A program made the translations under genes and the position numbers. A stretch of DNA of 37,131 nt from the IMG/VR virus record IMGVR_UViG_3300037427_001073, positions 1-37,131 of that record. One strand, written 5' to 3'. Below, one piece after another: positions 29,992 to 37,131 of this stretch. This stretch comes from a virus. Position 1 is the first letter of the stretch. Every line of letters starts with the position of its first letter. Below the pieces are notes generated by a model. It was not told where the DNA came from and searched no databases. It saw nothing but the letters and a program-made list of their open reading frames with translations.

Positions 29992-30342
29992 ATGCTAGTA
30001 AGTCTTGATGGACTTGAAGAGTCCCTAATTAGTGGGATGCTCAAGGAGTTCAAGACGGGTTGGAATCGCCAAAAGGTTATAGCTCGGGCCGCACAAAAGC
30101 GGCTCGGGCAAACCAACCAAAAGGAGCGAAAATCCGTCGAGGGACTAGGCCAAATGAAGGCACAAATTAGTGCTGACAGTTATCACTATTGGGGCCAAAG
30201 ACTTGGCTATGATTGTTGGAAAGATAAACAGTTTATGAACAACTATCTTAACGACAATCCTCAATGCAAAGTGAACAGCAAAGGCACTAAGCTACAAGTG
30301 GGTTATGCATCCACACCTAAATACAGAAAAGTATATAGCTGA
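29992..30342 (+). CDS. Small basic head-connector-region protein, unknown
   Basis: 116 residues. Basic (QKVIARAAQKRLGQTNQKER), with a few aromatics in the C-terminal half (YHYWGQRLGYDCWKDKQFMN) and no domain recognised. The next start overlaps its stop (TGATG). It lies between capsid and head-tail adaptor genes, so a head-completion or adaptor protein is the likely class. Basic charge fits contact with packaged DNA. Confidence 0.6.
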   Translation: MLVSLDGLEESLISGMLKEFKTGWNRQKVIARAAQKRLGQTNQKERKSVEGLGQMKAQISADSYHYWGQRLGYDCWKDKQFMNNYLNDNPQCKVNSKGTKLQVGYASTPKYRKVYS

Positions 30343-31022
30343 TGTTATCTTTAGATTTTGGAACAGTATTATACGGAGTTGCTCAACTTGCAGGGCTAGA
30401 CAGGGACAACTTGCCTAGCCATTTTTTTAAGCAAGTTCGTGACTTGTCCAACAGAAGATTAGCAATCGCTTATCCTTCTGCTCCTTGGCCCGAGCTTGTT
30501 AGAATAAGTGAGTTAACAACTACAACTGCTGATAAGTTTACAATGACCAGCACAATGGGAGAGATAGTTGAGGTTTACGATAAAGACCCTTTATTAAACA
30601 TTGATGCTGTACCACAAACTTACAGATTGTACGACGATGGAACTGATAGATACATTTATACTAGAGACAGTAAGAAAACTATTTTTGTAGAATACAGAAA
30701 AGCCAGAGTAGATTTAACTGGAGATGTTTGGTCAGCAGGCACATACAATAACGGAGTTCAAGCGTATAACAGTGATAATTTTTATACAGTTAATGCATCA
30801 AGCACAACTCAGGAACCTCCTCACGCAAATTGGGATAAGGTAGAAATACCAACAAGATTTTTAGGGTATCTTATACAAGGTATCTTTACAGACTATTTAA
30901 CAGCTAATGGTACTCCAGCGGATATGGAAGAGCAAAAAGCTGAAGGATTACTTTCCTTGGAGATTGATTCTCTTGTTAGAGAAGAAGGTCAAGTAAGGAA
31001 GGTTAAAGTAACAACATATTAA
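30342..31022 (+). CDS. Head-tail adaptor (gp4/tail tubular A-like), probable
   Basis: 226 residues. Opens with a helical segment (FGTVLYGVAQLAGLDRDNLPSHF), a helix QVRDLSNRRLAIAYPSAPWPEL, then a long beta region and a helical C-terminal arm (LLSLEIDSLVREEGQ). This order of short helices, a beta insert (IYTRDSKKTIFVEYRKARVD) and a closing helix fits adaptors that sit between portal and tail nozzle in podoviruses. Identified by size and place more than by motifs. TGATG overlap with the upstream gene. Confidence 0.6.
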   Translation: MLSLDFGTVLYGVAQLAGLDRDNLPSHFFKQVRDLSNRRLAIAYPSAPWPELVRISELTTTTADKFTMTSTMGEIVEVYDKDPLLNIDAVPQTYRLYDDGTDRYIYTRDSKKTIFVEYRKARVDLTGDVWSAGTYNNGVQAYNSDNFYTVNASSTTQEPPHANWDKVEIPTRFLGYLIQGIFTDYLTANGTPADMEEQKAEGLLSLEIDSLVREEGQVRKVKVTTY

Positions 31023-31023
31023 T

Positions 31024-31212
31024 ATGGACAAGAACAAAGTTAAAGAGGCACTAGATATATTATTTGTAGCTAGTGGGAACGCGAACTTAAATCGCCAACA
31101 ACACGAAGTTGTAACGAATGCTGCTCGTGTTATAATGCAAGAGTGCGGTCTAGAAGAACAACCTAATGGATCGCAAGAAGTTTTAGAACCAGAAGTAGTA
31201 AAAGATGAATAA
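31024..31212 (+). CDS. Small protein, unknown function
   Basis: 62 residues. Helical first half (VKEALDILFVASGNANLNRQ), a Cys at ECGLEE and an acidic tail (EVLEPEVVKDE). No family recognised. It starts one base after the adaptor stop and its own stop overlaps the next ATG, so it belongs to the connector operon. Confidence 0.55.
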   Translation: MDKNKVKEALDILFVASGNANLNRQQHEVVTNAARVIMQECGLEEQPNGSQEVLEPEVVKDE

Positions 31213-31453
31213 TGTAAAAATAGCAAGTGCAGCAAAAGCAACTGTCGGAGGACATGATGTTTCCTATAACGAACGAAGAAGAAAGTTGATAATTAACAAC
31301 CAACACGCATCAACAGTTGGTGATTACACTTTGGATTCTTCTGGGACATTAAAAATAGCTGCCGAAACAACAATTGTAATTAGTGATTACATTGGTGCTG
31401 CTACAGCAAATGGAGGCTCTAGTGGCAACGTAAAGTTAGTTGAGCTTTTTTGA
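31205..31453 (+). CDS. Small beta-rich protein, probable minor virion component
   Basis: 82 residues. Repeated short beta strands (IASAAKATVGGHDVSYNERR, SGTLKIAAETTIVISDYIG, VKLVELF) without helices, as in small head-decoration or tail-tip proteins. The stop overlaps the ATG of the first holin-like gene (TGATG). Nothing specific recognised. Confidence 0.55.
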   Translation: MNNVKIASAAKATVGGHDVSYNERRRKLIINNQHASTVGDYTLDSSGTLKIAAETTIVISDYIGAATANGGSSGNVKLVELF

Positions 31454-31620
31454 TGCTTACAGATATATTAGATATGGTAAAGGTATCAACGGCGGGAGTC
31501 GTTGGAGTTGGTTCATGGTATACTGAGCTATCTCAAGTGATCCAAATTCTAATATCTCTAACGTGTTTAGTTTTTATAGTAGGGAAGACCTATTATATGT
31601 TTATAAATAAAGGAAAATAA
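31453..31620 (+). CDS. Holin-like small membrane protein 1
   Basis: 55 residues. ATG 31453 overlaps the previous stop. Residues about 31-47 (VIQILISLTCLVFIVGKTYY) are a clear transmembrane helix. The first half (STAGVVGVGSWYTEL) could be a second, weaker one, with a charged tail INKGK. Size and place at the head of a membrane-protein cluster with spanin-like genes fit a holin, which opens the inner membrane at lysis time. Sequence alone cannot tell holin from antiholin. Confidence 0.6.
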   Translation: MLTDILDMVKVSTAGVVGVGSWYTELSQVIQILISLTCLVFIVGKTYYMFINKGK

Positions 31621-31627
31621 AATAATT

Positions 31628-31798
31628 ATGTTTAAGTCAAAAAGTTTCTGGGGAGGCATTACGGGTTTGCTCGGGGCAATCGCGGGATGGGCCACTGGAG
31701 AAATCGAACTTGGTAATGCAATCTCAATCGGCACAACAAGTATCTTGGCGATTTTCGTCAAACACGCTGTGCATAAAGTTGAGAAAAAAGTAGGCTAA
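31628..31798 (+). CDS. Holin-like small membrane protein 2
   Basis: 56 residues. Basic start MFKSKS, then a hydrophobic Gly/Ala helix (WGGITGLLGAIAGWATG), a short acidic turn (EIELG) and a second helix (AISIGTTSILAIFV) ending in a basic tail HAVHKVEKKVG. The two-helix hairpin with a short turn is a class II holin layout. Its stop overlaps the next ATG (TAATG). It may pair with the gene upstream as holin and antiholin. Confidence 0.6.
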   Translation: MFKSKSFWGGITGLLGAIAGWATGEIELGNAISIGTTSILAIFVKHAVHKVEKKVG

Positions 31799-32076
31799 TG
31801 GGAGGAATCCTTGCGGCTATAGTTTCGCTAATCAAGGCCGTTCCAACCATAGAGCGGCTTTTTTTGCTTATAGCTCAATCATTAAAAGAGTCTAGAGCGA
31901 ATAAAAAATATGATGAAGAATTGGATCAAATTGATGATGCTATTAGTGCTGCTAACAGCGGGATGCAAGACAACAAAGTTTCAAGACTTGAATGGAGTCT
32001 CGACCCTGATCGATCACCCCCAGTTTCAGAACGCAGCAACGAACGCTCCGGCATTCACAAAAGCAGCACTGAATGA
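31798..32076 (+). CDS. Inner-membrane spanin-like protein (Rz-like), overlapped by the outer spanin gene
   Basis: 92 residues. Hydrophobic N-terminal third (ILAAIVSLIKAVPTIERLFL) able to anchor in the inner membrane, followed by a charged helical region (KESRANKKYDEELDQIDDAI) and a Pro/Ser-rich end. It contains the lipoprotein gene 31910-32113 out of frame, as Rz does with Rz1. The hydrophobic region is long and carries charges, so a membrane-associated lysis regulator is the alternative. Confidence 0.55.
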   Translation: MGGILAAIVSLIKAVPTIERLFLLIAQSLKESRANKKYDEELDQIDDAISAANSGMQDNKVSRLEWSLDPDRSPPVSERSNERSGIHKSSTE

Positions 32077-32113
32077 AGTGGCAAGGTTGAACAAAATAAT
32101 TAGGTTAAAGTAA
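31910..32113 (+). CDS. Outer-membrane spanin lipoprotein (Rz1-like)
   Basis: 67 residues. N-terminal signal MMKNWIKLMMLLVLLTAG followed by C19: a textbook lipobox (LTAGC) with K at position 20. The mature chain would be about 49 residues, mostly helical (ATNAPAFTKAALNEVARLNK). It starts inside the upstream gene in another frame and its stop overlaps the nozzle ATG (TAATG). It likely sits in the outer membrane facing the periplasm and pairs with the upstream protein to fuse membranes at lysis, which implies a Gram-negative host. Confidence 0.75.
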   Translation: MMKNWIKLMMLLVLLTAGCKTTKFQDLNGVSTLIDHPQFQNAATNAPAFTKAALNEVARLNKIIRLK

Positions 32114-34194
32114 TGCCAGTTGGTGAAAGCATAGTTGATGGTGACACAGGGTTTGTTGGTGTAAACTCTCGTCTTGAACCTAGCCAGTTGCCTCAAGGTT
32201 TTGTTGCCTCTGCTATTAATAAAAGGTTTGTAAATGGGGTAGCTAAAACAAGATCAGGAATCAAAAAGATGCCTTGGTCAAATGTGCAGGCTGATCATTA
32301 TGACGATACTATTGGCTACGGCAATGGAGACTTTGTTTTATACAGTGGAAGAAAAGTAGATACATCTGGTTCTGATCCAGCTTTTTCTAATGTAACTGTT
32401 TCCGACAACACTAGCACAGATGGCTCTGTAACCATTTCAGCTACAGCAGGCCCAGCTAGTAATAATATTCATGGGCCTTATTTTAAAGCGACACAGGGCA
32501 TTGCAGCAGGGATAAATCCTATAGACACAAATAACAATGTTCAAAATTCATCTGGATGGATAAATGCAGGAAGCAAAGTTTTTGGTTATGGCACTGTTTA
32601 TGGAGCAGGAACTTTCCGTGATCCTTCTGGAATAGAATATTTAATAATCGCATCAAGCAGTGGCACTTACGCATCTAGAGACGGATCACAGTCAGACAAA
32701 TTAACTTGCCCAACAATTTCCTCAGACGTTTCTTTTGTTCAATGTTTTAATGTTATAGTTATGATGAGAGGAGAAGACTTAGAGCCTCTTGTCTTAAAAA
32801 ACATGACAGATGGCTTTGTTTCTATAACACAAGAAGACACGGAAAAAACTGAAGAAACTGAATCTGATGGAACTGAAGCAATTCCCAATTCTGATCATGC
32901 ATTATTTTTTGGTAACAGATTACTTGTTCCTTATGATCGTGATTTTATAGGGGTATCTGATTACCTAAACTATACGAGGTATGCTCCCATTATGAGCAGC
33001 TTCAGAGTCCAACAAGGGGATGATGGAGAAATTACTGGCATACAGAAAGTTAATAATACTACATTGGCTGTATTTAAAAATAACTCCATATTTTTGGTTT
33101 CAAACATTTATGGAGACACAAGTGATGCAACACTTGATGAGGTTACGAGGGATTTTGGAGCAGTAAGTTTTAAATCTACTATTCAAGTTGGTAACGATGT
33201 TTGGTTCTTATCAGGTAAACGTGGTGTTTGTAGTTTGTCTGTAACTGCTAATGGAAAAGTAACAGCTACACAGCAACCTATATCTGAGGCTATTCAATCA
33301 ACTATTGATCTTATTGATTGGACAAAAGCAGATAAAGCTGTAGCTGCAACATATAGTAATCGTTATTATTTAGCTGTTACACTTAAAGGCTCTTCCACAA
33401 CAAACAATGCAATCTTAGTTTACGATATGCTTCAAAAAGCATGGAGTGGTTACGACACAGGATCAGCTATAAATGTTAAGGAATTTATAAGCATGGATTA
33501 CCAAGGCAAAAGGCGTTTATTCTTTTTGTCTAATGATGGCTATGTGAATTTGTATGATGATGAATTAGAGGTGTGTGGGTTTGTTGATGAAGTAGGTGCT
33601 GCTGAAGGTGCTTTAAATTACGAGCAAATCTCAGATGAAATAACCACAAGAGGATATACTGCTAATAATATTGATCAAAAAAAATGGAGATCAGCAGAAG
33701 TTCAAATTTCTACAAACGATCCTAATTTTACAGTAACAACATTGTATGATGGGCCAGAAGAAAACGGTGTAAAACTTATAACTGATAAAACATTTAGCAG
33801 AACAAAATACGACAAGCCATTTGATAAGCCAGAATATGTTCAGTCTAATACTAACAATGATTTTTTCACAAAGTATCGTGAAGATTACAGTGTCAAATTA
33901 GCCCCATCATCAGGAGGGGTAGATGTGACTTTACCAGTAGGTTCTTGTTCAACGGGAAACACAAATCATTCTAGCCTTACAGTTTGTGAAGCAAACAGTG
34001 GGACTTGGAATTTTAATCCAGATGACAAAGGTTTTGATCCTGATTTACATCAGTCTAGTAATAACAAATATAAATTTAGAGGAACAGGAAGATACGTTCA
34101 AATAAAAGTATCTAACACACAAGGAAGACTAGAGCTTAATACAGTTAAGGTAGGAGCTTTAGCTGGAGAGAATTTAATAAGAAAGGAATTATAA
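32113..34194 (+). CDS. Tail nozzle (tubular protein B-like)
   Basis: 693 residues. Typical opening of the family: VDGDTGFVGVNSRLEPSQLP, FVASAINKRFVNGVAKTRSG. A large beta-rich body follows with repeated blades: LFFGNRLLVPYDRDFIGVSD, TTLAVFKNNSIFLVSNIYGD, VWFLSGKRGVCSLSVT, AILVYDMLQKAWSGYD. It is a beta-propeller-like nozzle that caps the short tail and opens at infection. Follows the lysis cassette by TAATG overlap. The length and blade pattern match podoviral nozzle proteins; C-terminal beta domain from about 520 onward unclassified. Confidence 0.8.
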   Translation: MPVGESIVDGDTGFVGVNSRLEPSQLPQGFVASAINKRFVNGVAKTRSGIKKMPWSNVQADHYDDTIGYGNGDFVLYSGRKVDTSGSDPAFSNVTVSDNTSTDGSVTISATAGPASNNIHGPYFKATQGIAAGINPIDTNNNVQNSSGWINAGSKVFGYGTVYGAGTFRDPSGIEYLIIASSSGTYASRDGSQSDKLTCPTISSDVSFVQCFNVIVMMRGEDLEPLVLKNMTDGFVSITQEDTEKTEETESDGTEAIPNSDHALFFGNRLLVPYDRDFIGVSDYLNYTRYAPIMSSFRVQQGDDGEITGIQKVNNTTLAVFKNNSIFLVSNIYGDTSDATLDEVTRDFGAVSFKSTIQVGNDVWFLSGKRGVCSLSVTANGKVTATQQPISEAIQSTIDLIDWTKADKAVAATYSNRYYLAVTLKGSSTTNNAILVYDMLQKAWSGYDTGSAINVKEFISMDYQGKRRLFFLSNDGYVNLYDDELEVCGFVDEVGAAEGALNYEQISDEITTRGYTANNIDQKKWRSAEVQISTNDPNFTVTTLYDGPEENGVKLITDKTFSRTKYDKPFDKPEYVQSNTNNDFFTKYREDYSVKLAPSSGGVDVTLPVGSCSTGNTNHSSLTVCEANSGTWNFNPDDKGFDPDLHQSSNNKYKFRGTGRYVQIKVSNTQGRLELNTVKVGALAGENLIRKEL

Positions 34195-34195
34195 A

Positions 34196-35356
34196 ATGGG
34201 TTTAAATGTAACTGTCTCTAAGGGACATGACTTCACAACTGGGAACGTAACAAGGGCGGCATTAAATGCAGGAGCTACTCCTACAATTGCAGTGACAGGC
34301 TCTGTAGGTGAATCTGAAATTGCTTCTGAGGCAATAACAAATGCTAAAGTTAAAACAAATGCAGACATAGATGTAGCAAAGTTAGCTTTAGCATCTGGTA
34401 AAATAATTATTGGAGCAACAAACGGAAATGCATCTGCTTTATCTGGGACAAGTTCTTTTTCTAGTGTAGCCAGTGAAACAGAAGGAAACGCTGGTTTGCT
34501 TGTTGATGTTGGTGATAAATTTGAAGTATTAAAAACTAATACGTTAGCAGTTTCGACTGATGATATTAATGATAGCAAACAATATTTAAACGGAGACTCT
34601 GCTTTAAGTATTCATAAAGTAACAACTGATGGAGTAACCACAAACAACTTACGAATTAAGCACATTAGTAACTCTGTGCATGGAAATCATATTAGCACAG
34701 CTAACGCACTAGATGGTGCTTCTATTGGAAAAAACAGTGCTGGTAAACTTGCTATTTTAGATAACGGAGTTCACTGGGATAAACTTTATAATCATAAAAA
34801 TAGTGCAGGAAATTTAAGGTCAGCTTTTTTAAGTTATGGCTCGGGTGGCGATCCGAAACCAACAGAGGTAACAGCTTCTGGTCAAATCCTTGTTAGTGGT
34901 GGAACAAGTGCTGACATGGTTCTTAATTCTTTTTTTAAAGAAATAGATGTATTAAACCCTCCTGTTGCTACTGCTGGTTTTAAACGTGTAGCTCATGGAT
35001 TAACAAACCCTGCTGGCAGTGCTGGTGTGATTCCTAAATTTGTTAGTCTTATGCTTGTTTGCGTAAATGAAAGTCAAAAATCTACTGGTCAAACTCATGG
35101 GTATTCACAAGGAGATGTTATATTGATTCCTCACGAATGGTCGTCTGATCCTACTACCGATCAAAATTCTGTATTTTCTATAGCTTGCGATAACACCTAT
35201 ATAATAGTTCATCATGGTGTGCTTACTACCAACTCCCCTCAGTACGCACGCAAATATGGAGGAGCAACTGCTGCTGAATCAGGAACAGCTTCTGCTGATT
35301 TTGAATTAGGAGGTTGTTTAACTGATTTTAAAATAGTTGTTAGTGTTTGTGGATAA
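34196..35356 (+). CDS. Tail protein / fibre subunit
   Basis: 386 residues. An N-terminal part (GHDFTTGNVTRAALNAGATP, then ITNAKVKTNADIDVAKLALA) has the short-repeat beta style of fibre shafts; the C-terminal 130 residues form a compact domain (RVAHGLTNPAGSAGVIPKFV, ACDNTYIIVHHGVLTT, ELGGCLTDFKIVVSVCG). The C-terminal domain may trimerise or bind a receptor. A GAAAGGAA upstream serves as ribosome site for ATG 34196. The stop TAA at 35354-35356 overlaps the next ATG by one base. Two Cys near the end (GGC, VCG). Confidence 0.65.
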   Translation: MGLNVTVSKGHDFTTGNVTRAALNAGATPTIAVTGSVGESEIASEAITNAKVKTNADIDVAKLALASGKIIIGATNGNASALSGTSSFSSVASETEGNAGLLVDVGDKFEVLKTNTLAVSTDDINDSKQYLNGDSALSIHKVTTDGVTTNNLRIKHISNSVHGNHISTANALDGASIGKNSAGKLAILDNGVHWDKLYNHKNSAGNLRSAFLSYGSGGDPKPTEVTASGQILVSGGTSADMVLNSFFKEIDVLNPPVATAGFKRVAHGLTNPAGSAGVIPKFVSLMLVCVNESQKSTGQTHGYSQGDVILIPHEWSSDPTTDQNSVFSIACDNTYIIVHHGVLTTNSPQYARKYGGATAAESGTASADFELGGCLTDFKIVVSVCG

Positions 35357-37131
35357 TGCCTGCACAAACGGACATACCCCCTTTTTCCGTCACTGATGGT
35401 AAGGTAAGTAATCAAGCAAAGATTAATCCGTCAAAACTTGCTCCAGCAAAAGAGGGCCAAGTTTTAATTGCAGGAAAAGATGGTAAGTTTGCTGCTGGTG
35501 ATTTACCAAAAACTGTAGTCACTGCTTCTGGTGAAGTGGATGAATTACTTCCCCCTAATTCTGTTAAGATAGGCCCATCTGCTGTTGATGGAACATCTAA
35601 CAGAACTAAAGAAGTAGGAACAAGTGCAAACGCAATTCCGCAAAGAGATAGCCAAGGGAACCTTCACGCGACTACAGCCGATAGTGCTACATACGCTACC
35701 TATCTTCCTTATACTGGATTAACGGGAACTGTTCCTACTTGGAACCAAGACACGACTGGTAACTCTGATACCGCAACCGCACTAGAAACTGCCAGAACAA
35801 TAGGTGGAGTTAGCTTTGACGGCACAGCTAATATTAATTTACCGGGGGTTAATGCCGCTGGTAATCAGGACACAACTGGTAACGCTTTAACTTCCACAAC
35901 AGCGGCTACTGCACAGGCTGGAGATTCTGCTACAGATTTCTTTTCATCAGGTACAATTGCAGATGCTAGAATAGCTTCGGCAAGCACATGGAATGCAAAA
36001 CAAGATGCTCTAACTTTTGGCATAGCAAATACTAATGCAGTAAAAATAGATCATGCTTCTGTAGCTGATAATGATTTTGCAAAGTTTACAGCAAGTGGAT
36101 TAGAGGGAAGAAGTTATGCGGAAGTTAAAAGCGACTTGTCGCTTAACAATGTAGAAAATACAGCATTATCTACTTGGGCTGGATCAAGTAACATCACAAC
36201 ACTAGGCACTATATCGGGGCCACTAGTTGTTACTGGTAATCTACAAGTATCAGGAACCATTGATACCATTAATGAAACGAATACTGATTTAGTAGATAAA
36301 ACATTAACCCTTGCGCATGGATCAGCTAGTTCTAGTGCCGCAAATGAAGCGGGAATTACTGTCGCTGGTGCAGATGCAAAATTACAGTATTTACATTCTG
36401 GAACTAAATGGAGTTTTAATAAATCAGTTGCAGCTACATCTTTTATCGGCCCTCTTACTGGCAATGTAACAGGCAACCTAACAGGCAATGTAACAGGGAA
36501 TATTACTGGTAACGTAACTGGCGATGTTACTGGCAATGCATCTACTGCCACAAATGTTGCTTACACAGGGTTAACGGGAACAATCCCTACTTGGGCAATT
36601 GCGAATGGAGGAACTGGAGCTACAAGTGCTAGTGCAGCAAGAACAGCTTTAGGTTTAGCAATAGGAACTGATGTCCAAGCATACGATTCAGACTTAACAG
36701 CACTTGCTGCTTTAAACGCACATAACGGTAAATTTATTGTAGGAACTGGGTCTGCTTGGGTCACTGAAAGTGGAGCTACAGCAAGAGCTTCTTTAGGCGT
36801 AGACGAAGCTGGAACAGATAACTCAACGAACGTAACTCTCGCTGGTTCTTACGATTACATAACAGCAGGAGGCACGGGAAATCAGACCCTAACACTTGGT
36901 CAGGTTAACCTAACAACAGATGTTACTGGAACATTACCAGATGCGAATGTTCAAAGTTCTGCAACATGGAATGCTAAACAGGATGCTTTAACCTTTGGTG
37001 CTGTATCGGATGGTTCGTCAAATATTCCTACAAGCGATCATGTTTATGATTTTGTTAATGGCAATTATCTCCCCTTAACTGGCGGCGCAATCACTGGAGA
37101 CGTTTCTTTTTCTGGAGGCGATCTAGAGTTT
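35356..37131 (+). CDS. Tail fibre, truncated at the window end
   Basis: The frame starting at ATG 35356 stays open to the last base (592 codons seen), so the 3' part is missing. Repeated shaft motifs: YTGLTGTVPTWNQDTTGNSD and ARTIGGVSFDGTANINLPGV near the start, then NATTNAQ-type linkers, WNAKQDALTFG twice (about residues 212 and 538), a seven-unit TGN(V/L/I/A) run at about 368-395, and near the end YLPLTGGAITGDVSFSG. This is the classic phage fibre style: short beta repeats forming a trimeric shaft, with the receptor-binding tip expected past the cut. Confidence 0.85.
   Translation, partial: MPAQTDIPPFSVTDGKVSNQAKINPSKLAPAKEGQVLIAGKDGKFAAGDLPKTVVTASGEVDELLPPNSVKIGPSAVDGTSNRTKEVGTSANAIPQRDSQGNLHATTADSATYATYLPYTGLTGTVPTWNQDTTGNSDTATALETARTIGGVSFDGTANINLPGVNAAGNQDTTGNALTSTTAATAQAGDSATDFFSSGTIADARIASASTWNAKQDALTFGIANTNAVKIDHASVADNDFAKFTASGLEGRSYAEVKSDLSLNNVENTALSTWAGSSNITTLGTISGPLVVTGNLQVSGTIDTINETNTDLVDKTLTLAHGSASSSAANEAGITVAGADAKLQYLHSGTKWSFNKSVAATSFIGPLTGNVTGNLTGNVTGNITGNVTGDVTGNASTATNVAYTGLTGTIPTWAIANGGTGATSASAARTALGLAIGTDVQAYDSDLTALAALNAHNGKFIVGTGSAWVTESGATARASLGVDEAGTDNSTNVTLAGSYDYITAGGTGNQTLTLGQVNLTTDVTGTLPDANVQSSATWNAKQDALTFGAVSDGSSNIPTSDHVYDFVNGNYLPLTGGAITGDVSFSGGDLEF
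36457..36540 (+). repeat. Seven 12-bp repeats coding for TGN(V/L/I/A) units in the fibre
   Basis: ACTGGCAATGTA-type units, seven in tandem with small changes, each coding Thr-Gly-Asn/Asp plus a hydrophobic residue. Typical of fibre shafts; copy number could vary between related phages. Confidence 0.9.

Noticed and set aside
35348-35356. Perfect DnaA box TGTGGATAA at a gene junction
   Set aside because: It coincides with the stop codon of one gene and has no AT-rich stretch or further boxes; likely chance.
36457-36540. Tandem 12-bp repeats as a CRISPR array
   Set aside because: Units are in frame, contiguous and code for a fibre shaft; no spacers.
36114-36764. Minus-strand ORFs in the tail fibre
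   Set aside because: Val/Pro/Thr-rich reflections of the fibre repeats, no independent evidence.

Overview
The window is most of the genome of a lytic, short-tailed (podovirus-like) dsDNA phage, read on one strand. Every credible gene is on the + strand, genes are packed with 1-4 nt start/stop overlaps, and a full structural set is present: large terminase, portal, scaffold, SU10/DUF5309-type major capsid protein, head-tail adaptors, tail nozzle, tail fibre and giant internal (ejected) proteins. There is no integrase, tail sheath, tape measure or contractile apparatus. The DNA is AT-rich. Sigma70-type promoters and a lipoprotein spanin point to a Gram-negative host, but nothing identifies the host further. 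The window opens inside or next to a tail-region gene and closes inside a tail-fibre gene, as expected if a circularly permuted map was cut in the tail module.

Layout. 1-9692: end of the tail region and the internal virion proteins, including a 2031-residue polyvalent ejection protein with an HExxH protease motif. 9661-10604: a calcineurin-like phosphoesterase and a winged-HTH protein. 10.6-16.2 kb: an early region of small, mostly unrecognised genes. It is driven by three copies of one promoter/operator module (10609, 12578, 14140) and contains a 35-bp duplicated leader, a histone-fold-like protein, a zinc-ribbon-like protein and a ribbon-helix-helix regulator. 16.2-19.5 kb: replication and recombination genes: an SSB-like protein, a DnaQ-type exonuclease, a RuvC-like resolvase, an initiator carrying DnaA domain IV, and a DnaC-like loader. 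19.5-20.9 kb: an RlpA-like cell-wall enzyme (candidate endolysin) and a small-terminase-like HTH protein. 20.9-23.6 kb: a G-rich non-coding element, two DUF2589-family proteins, a structured leader and a string of small genes. 23.6-30 kb: packaging and head. 30-31.5 kb: connector genes. 31.4-32.1 kb: holin- and spanin-like genes. 32.1 kb to the end: nozzle and fibres.

How it works together (inference). No polymerase, primase, replicative helicase or RNA polymerase is visible. The phage probably brings its own origin recognition (DnaA domain IV), loader and SSB, and borrows the host replisome and RNA polymerase. The three identical operators would let one regulator control the early genes together. 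Ejected proteins, the phosphoesterase and the early proteins are the likely host-takeover factors. The sequence cannot settle which protein binds the operators, where packaging starts, or what the DUF2589 pair does.
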